A DNA stretch of 64,000 bases from Gammaproteobacteria bacterium (GTDB taxonomy: Bacteria; Pseudomonadota; Gammaproteobacteria; Burkholderiales; Burkholderiaceae_B), in contig JAHIXK010000008.1 of NCBI GenBank assembly GCA_018815245.1, forward strand, positions 233,955 through 297,954. Direction: 5' to 3'. A program made the translations under genes and the position numbers. How positions within the stretch are numbered: position 1 is the first letter of the stretch; each line of letters starts with the position of its first letter. This document shows, one piece after another, positions 49,242 to 58,192 of this stretch. The notes beneath the pieces were generated by a model. That model had not been told where the DNA came from. It searched no databases and was given only the letters and a program-made list of their open reading frames with translations.

Positions 49242-51218
49242 TTACTTGGATCCGTAGATGATACCGAGTCTTTGTTTCAAAGGGGTCGATGCATTGTTCA
49301 ACAGCAGGGAATAAGCCACCGTATTGGACATCACGTTTTTCACATATCCCCGGGTTTCGTCAAAAGGGATCAACTCTGCAAAAATAGCCCCTTCAATTTG
49401 CCGGTCACCCAGCCTGCGTTTCCACAGGGAAGGGCGGCTTGGCCCTGCGTTGTATCCGGCTGAAGCCAACACGGGTGACTGGTCATGTTGCTCGAACACC
49501 ATTTTCAGGTAGCTTGTACCCAAGGTCAGGTTGGTTTCAATTTCGGTGATGTCTGCGGGTTTGAAGCTGGACAAACCGATTTTGCGTGCAACATATTTGG
49601 CGGTGGCTGGCATCACCTGCATCAAACCACTGGCGCCCACGCCAGAGCGGGCAATGGTTACAAAGCGTGATTCCTGACGAATCAGGCCATATACCCACGA
49701 CTCATCCACACCGACTTCCCGTGTTTTGGCACGCATATTGTCGCGAAACGGTGTCAGGTAGCGCAAACCCAGGTCGTGTTCAATTTCGGTTCGATCCGCC
49801 GCAGCAATAGCCCGGTCGTACAGTTGGTTGCGTTCCGCCCAAGTTGCAGCCGCCAACAATTGCCGGTCGTTCATTTGCGCAACCTGCAGGTTGAACTCCC
49901 AAAAACCTTCAGTTCGCAAACCGGCATCGTACAAAGCCAGCGAACGGATCAACCCGGGGTTCTTCTTGGCAGCATCCAGCTCAGCTGCGGTCAGCAATTC
50001 CGGGCGTCTTGGGGCTGTCACCGTGTCGCCCAATTCTTCGTGGGCCAGCTTGCCGTAAAAAGAAAACGGGCTGCTCGCCTTGATCCATTCCTGACGGGCT
50101 TCAGCATGTTTGCCGTTGGCAGCCAAAGCCCTGCCTCGCCAGTACACCCATGCTTTGTCTTCTTTCAGCGGCGGGCTTAGTTCGTTGCTGGCTTGCAGCA
50201 CAGAGGGCCAGTCCTCCAGCAACAAGGCCGAGCGTACCTTCCATTCCTGTTGCTCAGCGCTCATCACGTCCGGGTTGCTGCGCCTGAAGTAGGACAGTGC
50301 ATCCCGGTTCCACACCAGGCCTGCACGATAACCCACATGGGCCCACAACCATTGTTCGGAAGCAGGCGACAATTTGCCAGCGTAAGTTTGCTCAATTTGC
50401 CGTGCCACGGTTTCAAAATCGTCAACGGCACGGCGCGTCAAAGCGCTCGCAAGATACAGGTCTGTTGATGCATCCGCGGCAGGTGATTTCAAATATGTTT
50501 CAGGATTGAAAATGGCCTTCTTCAATGCGGCGCTGCTGATCGCCTTGCCCCACGCAGTGTCATCGAATTCATCAACAAACTTGATCGCATTGCTCAATTG
50601 GTTGCTGGCCACCATGTGCAGCACATGTTTGTCCAGGTCTTGGGCGCTGACTCCGCCCACCTTGTACAGGTTTTTCAGCAACACCCGGCAGGTTTTTGGC
50701 AGGCGTTTCTCAAAGCCAATTACCGCATTCAACTTGTACCGAACCAGTTGCCCCTGTTCTGCCGCGTACATCAGGTCTGCGCACTCAACGCCTTGGTCGG
50801 GTCTGTAGCGCAACAATTTGCGTTGTTCTGCAAATTCTTCCCATTGTGCGGTGCGTGCCAGCTGCTCAAGCCAGTCGCGTCGCAAACTTTCGGCGGGCCA
50901 ACTATTCTCGTAGGAATTCAGCAGAGGGATCACCTCGGTTTTCTGCCAAACAATTTCTTGATCCGGATATTGTTTTTCCATGCCCTTCTGAAAGAAACGG
51001 AACTGCCAAATGTCCACGTAGGGTCTGAAAATGCTTTTCTGCGGCAACTGGGAAGACAAGCGGGTAAACTTGTCATAAGCACCCTCAGAATAGGCCTCCC
51101 TGATTTGTTTGACCAATTCTCCCTCTGTTTGAGTGTCAGCCAGTGCAGGTTGACAAAGCAAACCCAGCGCCAGAATAGGGGGCGCTGTCCAACGTGAAAT
51201 ATGGTGAAAAATTGTCAT
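49242..51218 (-). CDS. slt: Soluble lytic murein transglycosylase
   Basis: Slt cleaves peptidoglycan glycan strands, leaving 1,6-anhydro ends. The 658-aa protein starts with a signal peptide (MTIFHHISRWTAPPILAL... ending ALA-DT), followed by a long helical superhelix and a C-terminal SLT domain with catalytic Glu in IRQESRFVTIARSG, GLMQVMPATAKYVA and ASAGYNAGP. The ATG at 51218 has AGGA nearby, at short spacing; an upstream ATG at 51230 lacks one. Its start is 10 bp from the divergent ygfA start. Confidence 0.93.
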   Translation of the reverse strand: MTIFHHISRWTAPPILALGLLCQPALADTQTEGELVKQIREAYSEGAYDKFTRLSSQLPQKSIFRPYVDIWQFRFFQKGMEKQYPDQEIVWQKTEVIPLLNSYENSWPAESLRRDWLEQLARTAQWEEFAEQRKLLRYRPDQGVECADLMYAAEQGQLVRYKLNAVIGFEKRLPKTCRVLLKNLYKVGGVSAQDLDKHVLHMVASNQLSNAIKFVDEFDDTAWGKAISSAALKKAIFNPETYLKSPAADASTDLYLASALTRRAVDDFETVARQIEQTYAGKLSPASEQWLWAHVGYRAGLVWNRDALSYFRRSNPDVMSAEQQEWKVRSALLLEDWPSVLQASNELSPPLKEDKAWVYWRGRALAANGKHAEARQEWIKASSPFSFYGKLAHEELGDTVTAPRRPELLTAAELDAAKKNPGLIRSLALYDAGLRTEGFWEFNLQVAQMNDRQLLAAATWAERNQLYDRAIAAADRTEIEHDLGLRYLTPFRDNMRAKTREVGVDESWVYGLIRQESRFVTIARSGVGASGLMQVMPATAKYVARKIGLSSFKPADITEIETNLTLGTSYLKMVFEQHDQSPVLASAGYNAGPSRPSLWKRRLGDRQIEGAIFAELIPFDETRGYVKNVMSNTVAYSLLLNNASTPLKQRLGIIYGSK

Positions 51219-51228
51219 TGTTCCTGTC

Positions 51229-51792
51229 ATGAAAAAGTCGTTGCGGCAAAACGCCTTGGCATATAGAACGCATTTGGCGGCTGATGAAATTACCGCCTTG
51301 GGGCGGGGAATATCCACGTCTTTGCTAACTCTACTCCAAACCTTCAAGCCCTGCACCGTGGGGTTGTTCTATCCCACTCAAGGCGAACCCAACATACTCT
51401 GTATCACGGGTAATCCAGCGCTTCAAAATTTTGAATGGGCACTTCCGGTGTGTTGCGAGTCGCCAACAGGCCCCGTGCTGGGTTTTGCGCAGTTTGCGCA
51501 AGGGCAGGAGCTTGAGCCGGGGCGTTACAACATTGCTGTGCCGAAGATAAAAAACTGGGTGCAACCCGATGTGCTGTTAATTCCCTGCGTGGCTTTTCAC
51601 CGCAGCGGCGCACGCTTGGGCTATGGGGCTGGTTGGTACGACCGAACCCTCAGCAGCCTGACCACGAAGCCGATCACCGTGGGTGTTGCCTATGCCAACA
51701 CCGAGCTGCCGGAGAATTTCGCCGAGCCGCACGACCAACTGCTCGATCATGTTGTTACCGAGCAGGCGGTGATTGCCTGCTCTCAAACTTGA
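51229..51792 (+). CDS. ygfA: 5-formyltetrahydrofolate cyclo-ligase
   Basis: The enzyme converts 5-formyl-THF to 5,10-methenyl-THF. The 187-aa protein has VGLFYPTQGEPN and the late ATP/folate motif LLIPCVAFHRSGARLGYGAGWYDRT in parts, which is the family signature. It is divergent from slt and abuts metF, with no bases between the two stop codons. Together with metF this puts two folate one-carbon enzymes side by side. Confidence 0.92.
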   Translation: MKKSLRQNALAYRTHLAADEITALGRGISTSLLTLLQTFKPCTVGLFYPTQGEPNILCITGNPALQNFEWALPVCCESPTGPVLGFAQFAQGQELEPGRYNIAVPKIKNWVQPDVLLIPCVAFHRSGARLGYGAGWYDRTLSSLTTKPITVGVAYANTELPENFAEPHDQLLDHVVTEQAVIACSQT

Positions 51793-52614
51793 TCAATAGC
51801 CAATTCGATCCAGAATCGCCAATGTGGGCTGGGCGTTGTTCATGGTGTAAAAGTGCAGGCCGGGTGCGCCCTCGCGGATCAGCGTTTCACACAGGTTTGA
51901 CACCACTTCCAGCCCGAATGAACGAATCGATTCACGGTCATCACCAAAGTGCTGCAAACGGTTGCGCATCCAGCGTGGAATTTCCGCGCCGCAAGCATCC
52001 GAGAAACGCGCCAGCTGACTGAAATTGGTCACGGGCATGATTCCCGGGATCAGTGGAATCGAAATCCGGTTTTGCACCTGATCGCGGAAATACAAGAACG
52101 CGTCCGGGTTGAAAAAATACTGTGTAATTGCAGAATTCGCGCCACAGTTCACTTTGTGCACAAATGCGTCCGCATCGGCTGCCGGGCTTTTGGCTTGTGG
52201 ATGGGTTTCAGGGTAAGCGGCCACTTCAATGAAAAAATGATCGCCTGTTTCCTGGCGGATAAACTCGACCAACTCGCTGGCGTAGCGAAATGACCCTGTT
52301 TCCAGCATGCCAGAAGGCAAATCGCCCCGTAGCGCCACGATGCGCTTGATTCCGTGCTCTTTGTACTGCGTCAAAAGTGCCCGTACTTTTTCTTTCGATG
52401 AACCTACGCATGACAAATGCGGTGCAGCTTCTTCGCCAGCGGCCTTGATCTCCAGCACCGTCGACAGTGTGCCGTCCTGTGTGGTGCCGCCAGCGCCAAA
52501 GGTCACCGAGAAAAATTCGGGTTTGCGTTCAGACAACAGTGCCCGCGTCGCGCGCAATTTTTCTGCGCCCTCTTCAGTTTTTGCAGGGAAAAATTCAAAG
52601 CTGATGTTCATCAT
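51793..52614 (-). CDS. metF: Methylenetetrahydrofolate reductase
   Basis: MetF reduces 5,10-methylene-THF to 5-methyl-THF for methionine synthesis. The 273-aa TIM-barrel flavoprotein has the ISFEFFPAKTEEG N-terminus, SVTFGAGGTTQDGT, RGDLPSG and SAITQYFFNPDAF. Two adjacent ATGs (52614 and 52611) are possible; a GTG at 52629 gives a longer form. It belongs with tlyA, ahcY and metK to the activated-methyl-cycle segment. Confidence 0.95.
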   Translation of the reverse strand: MMNISFEFFPAKTEEGAEKLRATRALLSERKPEFFSVTFGAGGTTQDGTLSTVLEIKAAGEEAAPHLSCVGSSKEKVRALLTQYKEHGIKRIVALRGDLPSGMLETGSFRYASELVEFIRQETGDHFFIEVAAYPETHPQAKSPAADADAFVHKVNCGANSAITQYFFNPDAFLYFRDQVQNRISIPLIPGIMPVTNFSQLARFSDACGAEIPRWMRNRLQHFGDDRESIRSFGLEVVSNLCETLIREGAPGLHFYTMNNAQPTLAILDRIGY

Positions 52615-52633
52615 GGTGTGTCGGTTCACAAAT

Positions 52634-53431
52634 TTATTGGTTCGCAGCAGTGTTCATTTTCACTGCGTGCACAAAATATTCCTGATTGCCATCGCCGCCT
52701 TTTAGTTCGCAAGGAAAAAAATCGTGCACTTGCATATCCAGTTGGGCGCAGCTTGTTTTTACATCATTTTCTAACTGCTCAATCAAACCTTCAAGATTCT
52801 TGACCAAGCCGTTTTTTCCAATGTGCTCCGGACCCAGTTCAAACTGCGGTTTGACCAAAAATAGACCTTCGCATTGCACTGGTAGCAAAGCCGCCACATT
52901 GGGCAACACCTTTCGCAAGGATATAAACGAAAGATCAGCCACAGCCAGTTCAAACGGAACAAATTCGGGTTTCGCGGTTGCAATGTCCTGCGCCAGTTCA
53001 TCGGCTTTGACCTTGTACAGGTTGATGCCCTCCAGCGCATGCACAGCGACGTGATTTCTCAGGCTGGGGTGTAACTGGTCTTTGCCCACATCAATCCCCA
53101 CCACACTGCGTGCACCGCGTTGCAGCAGGCAGTCGGTGAAGCCGCCCGTGGATTGCCCCAGGTCAAAGCACTTTTTGCCATTCACTTCGATTCGGGTGTG
53201 TTCAAGGGCGTGGTGCAACTTCAATCCACCCCTTGAAACAAAATTTGGGGCATCGCAGTGAATCAATTCCAGTGTCATGAAGGGTTCAATTTGCTGCGAT
53301 GCTTTTTTTACAACGACAGGTGCCTTTACTGCGCCACTGCGCACCAACACTTTCCCTTGTTCAATTAAAGCTTGAGCCTGCGCCCTTGAGGGGCACAGGC
53401 CTTTTTCAACCAAGGCTAAGTCAGCGCGCAA
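52634..53431 (-). CDS. tlyA: TlyA family rRNA methyltransferase / hemolysin-like protein
   Basis: The 265-aa protein has an N-terminal S4 RNA-binding domain (RADLALVEKGLCPSRAQAQALIEQG in shorter segments) and an FtsJ-type SAM methyltransferase domain with SRGGLKL, CFDLGQSTGGFTDCLLQRGA and the K-D-K-E-type residues. It is expected to 2'-O-methylate rRNA cytidines, as TlyA does in mycobacteria. It starts at a TTG at 53431, 18 bp after the ahcY stop and in the same frame. Co-location with ahcY fits a methyltransferase whose product SAH is recycled next door. Confidence 0.88.
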   Translation of the reverse strand: MRADLALVEKGLCPSRAQAQALIEQGKVLVRSGAVKAPVVVKKASQQIEPFMTLELIHCDAPNFVSRGGLKLHHALEHTRIEVNGKKCFDLGQSTGGFTDCLLQRGARSVVGIDVGKDQLHPSLRNHVAVHALEGINLYKVKADELAQDIATAKPEFVPFELAVADLSFISLRKVLPNVAALLPVQCEGLFLVKPQFELGPEHIGKNGLVKNLEGLIEQLENDVKTSCAQLDMQVHDFFPCELKGGDGNQEYFVHAVKMNTAANQ

Positions 53432-53449
53432 AGGTAGGTCAATTCCTGA

Positions 53450-54877
53450 TTAATAACGGTAGTGGTCAGGCTTGTAAGGGCCGTCCTGTTTCACGCCAAT
53501 GTAGCTTGCTTGCGCTGGGCTCAGTTCTGTCAACTGAGCACCAATTTTCATCAAGTGCAGGCGGGCTACTTTTTCGTCCAGGTGTTTGGGCAATACATAC
53601 ACGCCCACTGGGTAATTGTCGGTGTGCATCCACAGTTCGATTTGTGCAATCGTCTGGTTTGCAAAGCTTGACGACATCACGAACGATGGGTGCCCGGTGC
53701 CGCAGCCCAGGTTGACCAAGCGGCCTTCCGCCAGCATGATAATGCGTTTGCCATCAGGGAAAATAATGTGATCAACCTGCGGTTTGATGTTTTCCCACTG
53801 GTACTTCTTCACGCTGGCAATGTCGATCTCATTGTCGAAGTGACCAATGTTGCAAACAATCGCCTGGTCTTTCATTTTGACCATGTGATCGTGGGTGATG
53901 ATGTCTTTGTTTCCTGTGGCGGTCACGAAAATGTCTGCCTTGTCTGCAGCGTAATCCATGGTCACCACGCGATAGCCTTCCATCGCGGCTTGCAATGCGC
54001 AAATCGGGTCAATTTCTGTAATCCAAACTTGCGCCGACAATGCACGCAAAGCTTGGGCAGAACCCTTGCCCACGTCGCCATAACCGGCAACTACGGCCAC
54101 TTTACCGGCAATCATCACATCGGTTGCGCGCTTGATACCGTCCACCAGTGATTCACGGCAACCGTACAGGTTGTCGAACTTCGACTTGGTCACAGAATCG
54201 TTCACGTTAATGGCGGGGAAGGCCAATTCGCCCTTCTTGTGCATTTCGTACAAACGGTGCACACCAGTCGTGGTTTCCTCAGTCACACCCTTGATTTCTT
54301 TCAGGCGCTTGGAATACCAGGTGGAGTCTTTTTTCAGGGTTTGCTTGATGGATTCAAACAAACAAATTTCTTCCTCGCTACCCGGGTTGTTCAACACGCT
54401 AGTGTCTTTCTCGGCCTTGGTGCCCAAGTGCAGCAACATGGTTGCGTCGCCGCCATCGTCCAGAATCATGTTGGAATAACCACCGTCAGCCCATTCGAAA
54501 ATGCGGTGGGTGAAGTTCCAGTAATCTGTCAGCGACTCGCCTTTGAACGCAAACACAGGAACGCCGGCAGCAGCAATCGCAGCTGCTGCATGGTCTTGTG
54601 TCGAGTAAATGTTGCACGAAGCCCAACGTACTTCAGCGCCCAATGCTGCCAAAGTTTCAATCAGCACGGCTGTTTGAATGGTCATGTGCAGTGAGCCGGT
54701 AATGCGAGCGCCTTTCAAAGGCTGAGACGCAGCAAATTCCCTGCGAATGGCCATCAAGCCAGGCATTTCGGTTTCTGCAATCGCGATTTCTTTGCGGCCA
54801 AAGTCGGCCTGATTGATGTCGGCTACGAAAAAATCGTTTTCGCCGGTAGCGGTAATAGGTTTTGCAATGGCGTTCAT
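53450..54877 (-). CDS. ahcY: Adenosylhomocysteinase
   Basis: AhcY splits S-adenosylhomocysteine into adenosine and homocysteine. The 475-aa length is the long bacterial form with an insertion of about 40 residues. Recognisable parts are [24 protein letters not shown] in pieces, [19 protein letters not shown] (NAD-binding), and a C-terminal [15 protein letters not shown]. The ATG at 54877 has AGGAGG 7 nt upstream. The mRNA leader contains an SAH riboswitch. Confidence 0.96.
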   Translation of the reverse strand: MNAIAKPITATGENDFFVADINQADFGRKEIAIAETEMPGLMAIRREFAASQPLKGARITGSLHMTIQTAVLIETLAALGAEVRWASCNIYSTQDHAAAAIAAAGVPVFAFKGESLTDYWNFTHRIFEWADGGYSNMILDDGGDATMLLHLGTKAEKDTSVLNNPGSEEEICLFESIKQTLKKDSTWYSKRLKEIKGVTEETTTGVHRLYEMHKKGELAFPAINVNDSVTKSKFDNLYGCRESLVDGIKRATDVMIAGKVAVVAGYGDVGKGSAQALRALSAQVWITEIDPICALQAAMEGYRVVTMDYAADKADIFVTATGNKDIITHDHMVKMKDQAIVCNIGHFDNEIDIASVKKYQWENIKPQVDHIIFPDGKRIIMLAEGRLVNLGCGTGHPSFVMSSSFANQTIAQIELWMHTDNYPVGVYVLPKHLDEKVARLHLMKIGAQLTELSPAQASYIGVKQDGPYKPDHYRY

Positions 54878-54910
54878 CACGCCCTCCTTTTTAAAGTTCA
54901 TAAAGAAAGA

Positions 54911-54988
54911 AGCGTGAGCGCCGTTGGTTGTTTCTTGTTCGAGCCTAGCACCCCAAAATGCATGGGTGTGTCGCAACGCTCCTCGAAC
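54911..54988 (-). promoter_or_regulatory. SAH riboswitch (ahcY leader)
   Basis: On the - strand TTCGAG (54982-54987) pairs with CTCGAA (54938-54943). The conserved core GAGGAGCGTTGCGAC follows the first strand, and a CACCC/GGGTG stem (54964-54968, 54949-54953) caps it. GAGCG (54977-54981) can pair with CGCTC (54916-54920), the pseudoknot of this family. SAH-binding RNA of this type is known to switch on ahcY when SAH rises. Confidence 0.9.
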
Positions 54989-54995
54989 GGGCTAA

Positions 54996-55004
54996 ATTGT
55001 ATCA
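54996..55004 (-). promoter_or_regulatory. Promoter of ahcY
   Basis: On the - strand TGA-TACAAT is an extended -10 (hexamer 54996-55001). TTGGCC 18 bp upstream is a weak -35 candidate. The predicted start lies at or just before the riboswitch. Confidence 0.55.
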
Positions 55005-55082
55005 GGGTTCCGGCAAGAAGGCCAAGTTGATCTGCCTCAACCCGCCTTCCCCCAATTCTGCAAACCCGTATTTAAAGCTTGC

Positions 55083-56249
55083 TCAAATACCGGCAGCAAC
55101 CCTCAAGGCCTCTGCCTTGTCGGTGCGCTCCCAGCTGAACTCGGGCTCTTCACGGCCAAAGTGACCATAAGCCGCAGTTTTCGCATAAATCGGGCGCAGC
55201 AGATCCAGCATTTGAACAATGCCCTTGGGGCGCAGGTCAAAGTGGGCGCTCACCAGTTCCGTGATTGCGCTGTCAGAAATTTTGCCAGTTCCGAAAGTGT
55301 TCACCATGATGGAAGTGGGGCGGGCCACGCCAATCGCATAGCTCACCTGCACCAGGCATTTCTCGGCCAAGCCAGCTGCCACAATGTTTTTTGCCACGTA
55401 ACGGCCTGCATAGGCTGCGGAGCGGTCAACTTTCGATGGGTCTTTGCCAGAAAATGCACCGCCACCGTGGGGCGCCGCACCACCGTAGGTGTCCACAATA
55501 ATTTTTCGGCCAGTCAAGCCACAGTCACCCTGTGGGCCACCAATAACGAATCGGCCCGTCGGGTTCACCAAAAAGTTGATGTTGCCCTTGATCAATTCCT
55601 TGGGCAATACCGGCTTGATCACCTCTTCAATCACGGCTTCACGCAGCGTGGCCAATGCAATGTCAGGCGAGTGCTGGGTGGACAAAACCACCGTGTCAAT
55701 CGAATCGGGTTTGCCGTCCACGTAACGAATGGTGACCTGCGATTTTGCATCCGGCCGCAGCCAAGGCAAGCGACCATCTTTGCGCAGCAAACTTTGGCGC
55801 TGCACCAACTGGTGCGAAAGGCTGATCGCAAGGGGCATTAATTCACGGGTTTCGTTCACGGCATAGCCAAACATCAGGCCTTGATCACCGGCACCTTGGT
55901 CCAGATCATTGTCATGGGCCTTGTCAACGCCTTGGGCAATATCCGGGCTTTGGCGGTCGTAGCACACCATGACTGCGCAGCTTTTGTAATCAATTCCGTA
56001 GTCGCCGTTGTCGTAACCAATGCGCTTTAATGTATCGCGGGCCACATCAATGTAATCCACTTGCGCGGTGGTGGTAATTTCGCCTGCCATCACCACCAAG
56101 CCTGTGTTGGTCAGGGTTTCAGCAGCCACACGTGCCGTAGGGTCTTGTTCGAGGATCGCATCCAGAATAGCATCGGAAATTTGATCGGCAACCTTGTCAG
56201 GGTGCCCTTCTGAAACGGATTCAGAAGTGAAGAGGAAATCATTTGACAT
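55083..56249 (-). CDS. metK: S-adenosylmethionine synthetase
   Basis: MetK makes SAM from methionine and ATP. The 388-aa protein has the [20 protein letters not shown] signature in the first 30 residues, [12 protein letters not shown], and the P-loop-like [16 protein letters not shown]. It lies upstream of ahcY on the same strand but has its own promoter and leader. The leader is described separately. Confidence 0.97.
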   Translation of the reverse strand: MSNDFLFTSESVSEGHPDKVADQISDAILDAILEQDPTARVAAETLTNTGLVVMAGEITTTAQVDYIDVARDTLKRIGYDNGDYGIDYKSCAVMVCYDRQSPDIAQGVDKAHDNDLDQGAGDQGLMFGYAVNETRELMPLAISLSHQLVQRQSLLRKDGRLPWLRPDAKSQVTIRYVDGKPDSIDTVVLSTQHSPDIALATLREAVIEEVIKPVLPKELIKGNINFLVNPTGRFVIGGPQGDCGLTGRKIIVDTYGGAAPHGGGAFSGKDPSKVDRSAAYAGRYVAKNIVAAGLAEKCLVQVSYAIGVARPTSIMVNTFGTGKISDSAITELVSAHFDLRPKGIVQMLDLLRPIYAKTAAYGHFGREEPEFSWERTDKAEALRVAAGI

Positions 56250-56366
56250 TAAAAAAGCTCCAAATAAACAAAGGGTTAACTGCCGCCTTGTTCGTTTGAA
56301 GCCCGGCGACGCTTTAGCGGATTTGTTTTAGTTCGCCCCGCAAGTTGTCATTTAACTCAGCGAACT
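56250..56366 (-). ncRNA. Candidate structured 5' leader of metK
   Basis: The 5' part of the predicted leader forms the 7-bp stem AGTTCGC (56360-56366) / GCGAACT (56330-56336). A second stem, GTCGCC (56305-56310) / GGCGGC (56282-56287), follows, with a GGG in its loop that could pair with the CCC downstream at about 56274. The leader would begin at the first stem. I do not recognise it as any of the named SAM riboswitch classes. A SAM-sensing role is inference from the neighbouring SAH riboswitch. Confidence 0.4.
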
Positions 56367-56371
56367 CAAGA

Positions 56372-56399
56372 AATATACAACATTTGGCGACAAAGGCAA
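56372..56399 (-). promoter_or_regulatory. Putative promoter of metK
   Basis: On the - strand TTGCCT (56394-56399) and TATATT (56372-56377) are 16 bp apart. The predicted start is near 56365. It overlaps the upstream region of the divergent acyltransferase gene. Confidence 0.45.
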
Positions 56400-56425
56400 A
56401 GCCCGGACTGGTTACAATCTGCCAC

Positions 56426-57271
56426 ATGATCAAAATTCTATTCAACGCCCTGTCTAATTTGCCACTTGGTGCGCTGCATGCTTTCGGTGCCTTGCTAGGG
56501 TGGGCTGTTTATGGCTTGTCTGCCAGCTACCGCCGGAAAATTGATGTGCACTCCAGAATCGCATTTCCGAATAATGAAGCATTGCGATTATGGGCCGTGC
56601 AAGGTTCAGTTAAACACGCAGGCATGGCCTTGCTTGAGCTGCCGTACTTGTGGGGAAACTCCTCAGTGTTGGGCGCTGCCTCGCGAACCGAAATATGCAA
56701 TTGGGAAGTGATTGAACAGGCGCAGGCAAAGGGTAAAGGCATTGTTTTCCTGACACCTCACATGGGCAGTTTTGAATCAACAGCCCAGGTTTTTTCAACC
56801 CGGGCACCCATCACCGTGTTGTATCGGCCAAATCGAAAACCACAACTTCAGGAAATAATCGAAGGCAGCCGCGCGCGCGACAACGTGGCTTTGGCCCCCA
56901 CCAACCTGGGCGGCGTCAAAATTTTGTTGAAAGCACTTAAACGTGGTGAAGCTGTTGGCATGTTGCCTGATCAGGTTCCCTCGGCAGGCGAAGGTGTTTG
57001 GGCCCCCATGTTCGGTCAGCCGGCTTACACCATGACCTTGCCCAGCCGTCTGCAGCAAGCCACCGGTGCGGCGATTGTGCTCGCCGTGGGGATTCGAAAA
57101 CCAGCGGGGCAGGGCTTTCGGCTGGAATTGTATGCAGGGCCGGACCAACTGAGTTCAGACCCTGTTGAAGCCGCCACGCAGATCAATGCGGAGATGGAAA
57201 AGCTTATCCTGAAACATCCCGATCAGTATTATTGGGGCTACGAGCGATTCAAGGCACCCAAAGGGCAATAA
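56426..57271 (+). CDS. LpxL/HtrB-family lipid A acyltransferase (first of two)
   Basis: This 281-aa inner-membrane acyltransferase is of the lipid A late-acyltransferase family. It has one N-terminal hydrophobic helix and the HX4E catalytic motif in FLTPHMGSFES (about residue 110), as in E. coli LpxL, followed by RPNRKPQLQ, the GGVKILLKALKRGEAVGMLPDQ segment and YYWGYERFKAP near the end. The start at the ATG at 56426 removes an unlikely extension. The second copy follows after 8 bp. Which acyl chain each transfers cannot be read here. Confidence 0.85.
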   Translation: MIKILFNALSNLPLGALHAFGALLGWAVYGLSASYRRKIDVHSRIAFPNNEALRLWAVQGSVKHAGMALLELPYLWGNSSVLGAASRTEICNWEVIEQAQAKGKGIVFLTPHMGSFESTAQVFSTRAPITVLYRPNRKPQLQEIIEGSRARDNVALAPTNLGGVKILLKALKRGEAVGMLPDQVPSAGEGVWAPMFGQPAYTMTLPSRLQQATGAAIVLAVGIRKPAGQGFRLELYAGPDQLSSDPVEAATQINAEMEKLILKHPDQYYWGYERFKAPKGQ

Positions 57272-57279
57272 GGAATAAC

Positions 57280-58155
57280 GTGACTCAAATTTTAATCACC
57301 ATCTGGTTTGCACTGGGGCGTTTGCCCTTTGCATTTTATCGCACATTGGCCACACTGATCTCCGCCTCTCTAACCGTACTGATCTTGATCTTCGCCCGCG
57401 AACGGCGCGTAGTGGCGTTAACAAATCTTTCATTGTGTTTTCCAGAATCATCAATTCTTCAGCGTCTTCATTGGGTGGTTGCGCACATTTACTTTTATTT
57501 GCGCACATTTCTGGATCGTGCCTGGCTGTGGGCGGGCAACGAAGCGGTTGTTCGCGATCGCGTACACATTGAAAACCCCGAGGCACTGCAAGCATTCACC
57601 AGCGGAGCTACCACCTTGTTTCTGGCACCCCATTTTCTGGGGCTGGATGCCGCCTGGAGCCGCTTGAGCCTGGAAGTCGACATGGTCACCATGTATTCCA
57701 ACCAGAAGAACCCGGTACTCAATGAACTGATTCTCCGGGGGCGCTCAAAGTTTGGGAATCAAATGCTGTTGTCTCGTCAGCAGGGGGTTCGCCCGTTGCT
57801 CGCAGCAATGAAGAAAGGCCGGCCCCTGTATTACTTGCCCGACATGGACTTCGGTGAACGCGATTCTGTTTTTGTCACCTTCTTTGGCGTCAAAGCGGCA
57901 ACGGTCACAGCAGTGGCCCGTTTGTCCAGAATGCTCAAGGCACAAGTGGTGCCTGTCACCACACGCTACAGCGACGGGCGTTACACCCTTCGCATTCACG
58001 AAGCCTTGCCTGGTTTTCCGACTGAAGATGACACGGAATCGACCCAAGCCATGAACCACCACATTGAAGCATGGGTGAAAGACAACATTCCCCAATACTT
58101 GTGGTTGCACAAACGATTCAAAACCCGCCCCGACGGCGAGTCCAGAATATACTGA
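57280..58155 (+). CDS. LpxL/HtrB-family lipid A acyltransferase (second of two)
   Basis: The 291-aa protein is a paralogue of the preceding one, with HX4D in FLAPHFLGLDAAW, the YSNQKNPVLNE segment, and LPDMDFGERDSVFV where the first protein has LPDQVPSAGEGVW. The GTG start at 57280 has AAGGA upstream at good spacing. The two probably add different secondary acyl chains, or one may be a lipid A enzyme and the other an accessory or ornithine-lipid type. The exact assignment is uncertain. Confidence 0.83.
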   Translation: MTQILITIWFALGRLPFAFYRTLATLISASLTVLILIFARERRVVALTNLSLCFPESSILQRLHWVVAHIYFYLRTFLDRAWLWAGNEAVVRDRVHIENPEALQAFTSGATTLFLAPHFLGLDAAWSRLSLEVDMVTMYSNQKNPVLNELILRGRSKFGNQMLLSRQQGVRPLLAAMKKGRPLYYLPDMDFGERDSVFVTFFGVKAATVTAVARLSRMLKAQVVPVTTRYSDGRYTLRIHEALPGFPTEDDTESTQAMNHHIEAWVKDNIPQYLWLHKRFKTRPDGESRIY

Positions 58156-58192
58156 TGGCTTGATCACCGGGTTCGCCCTTTTTTATACAGCG

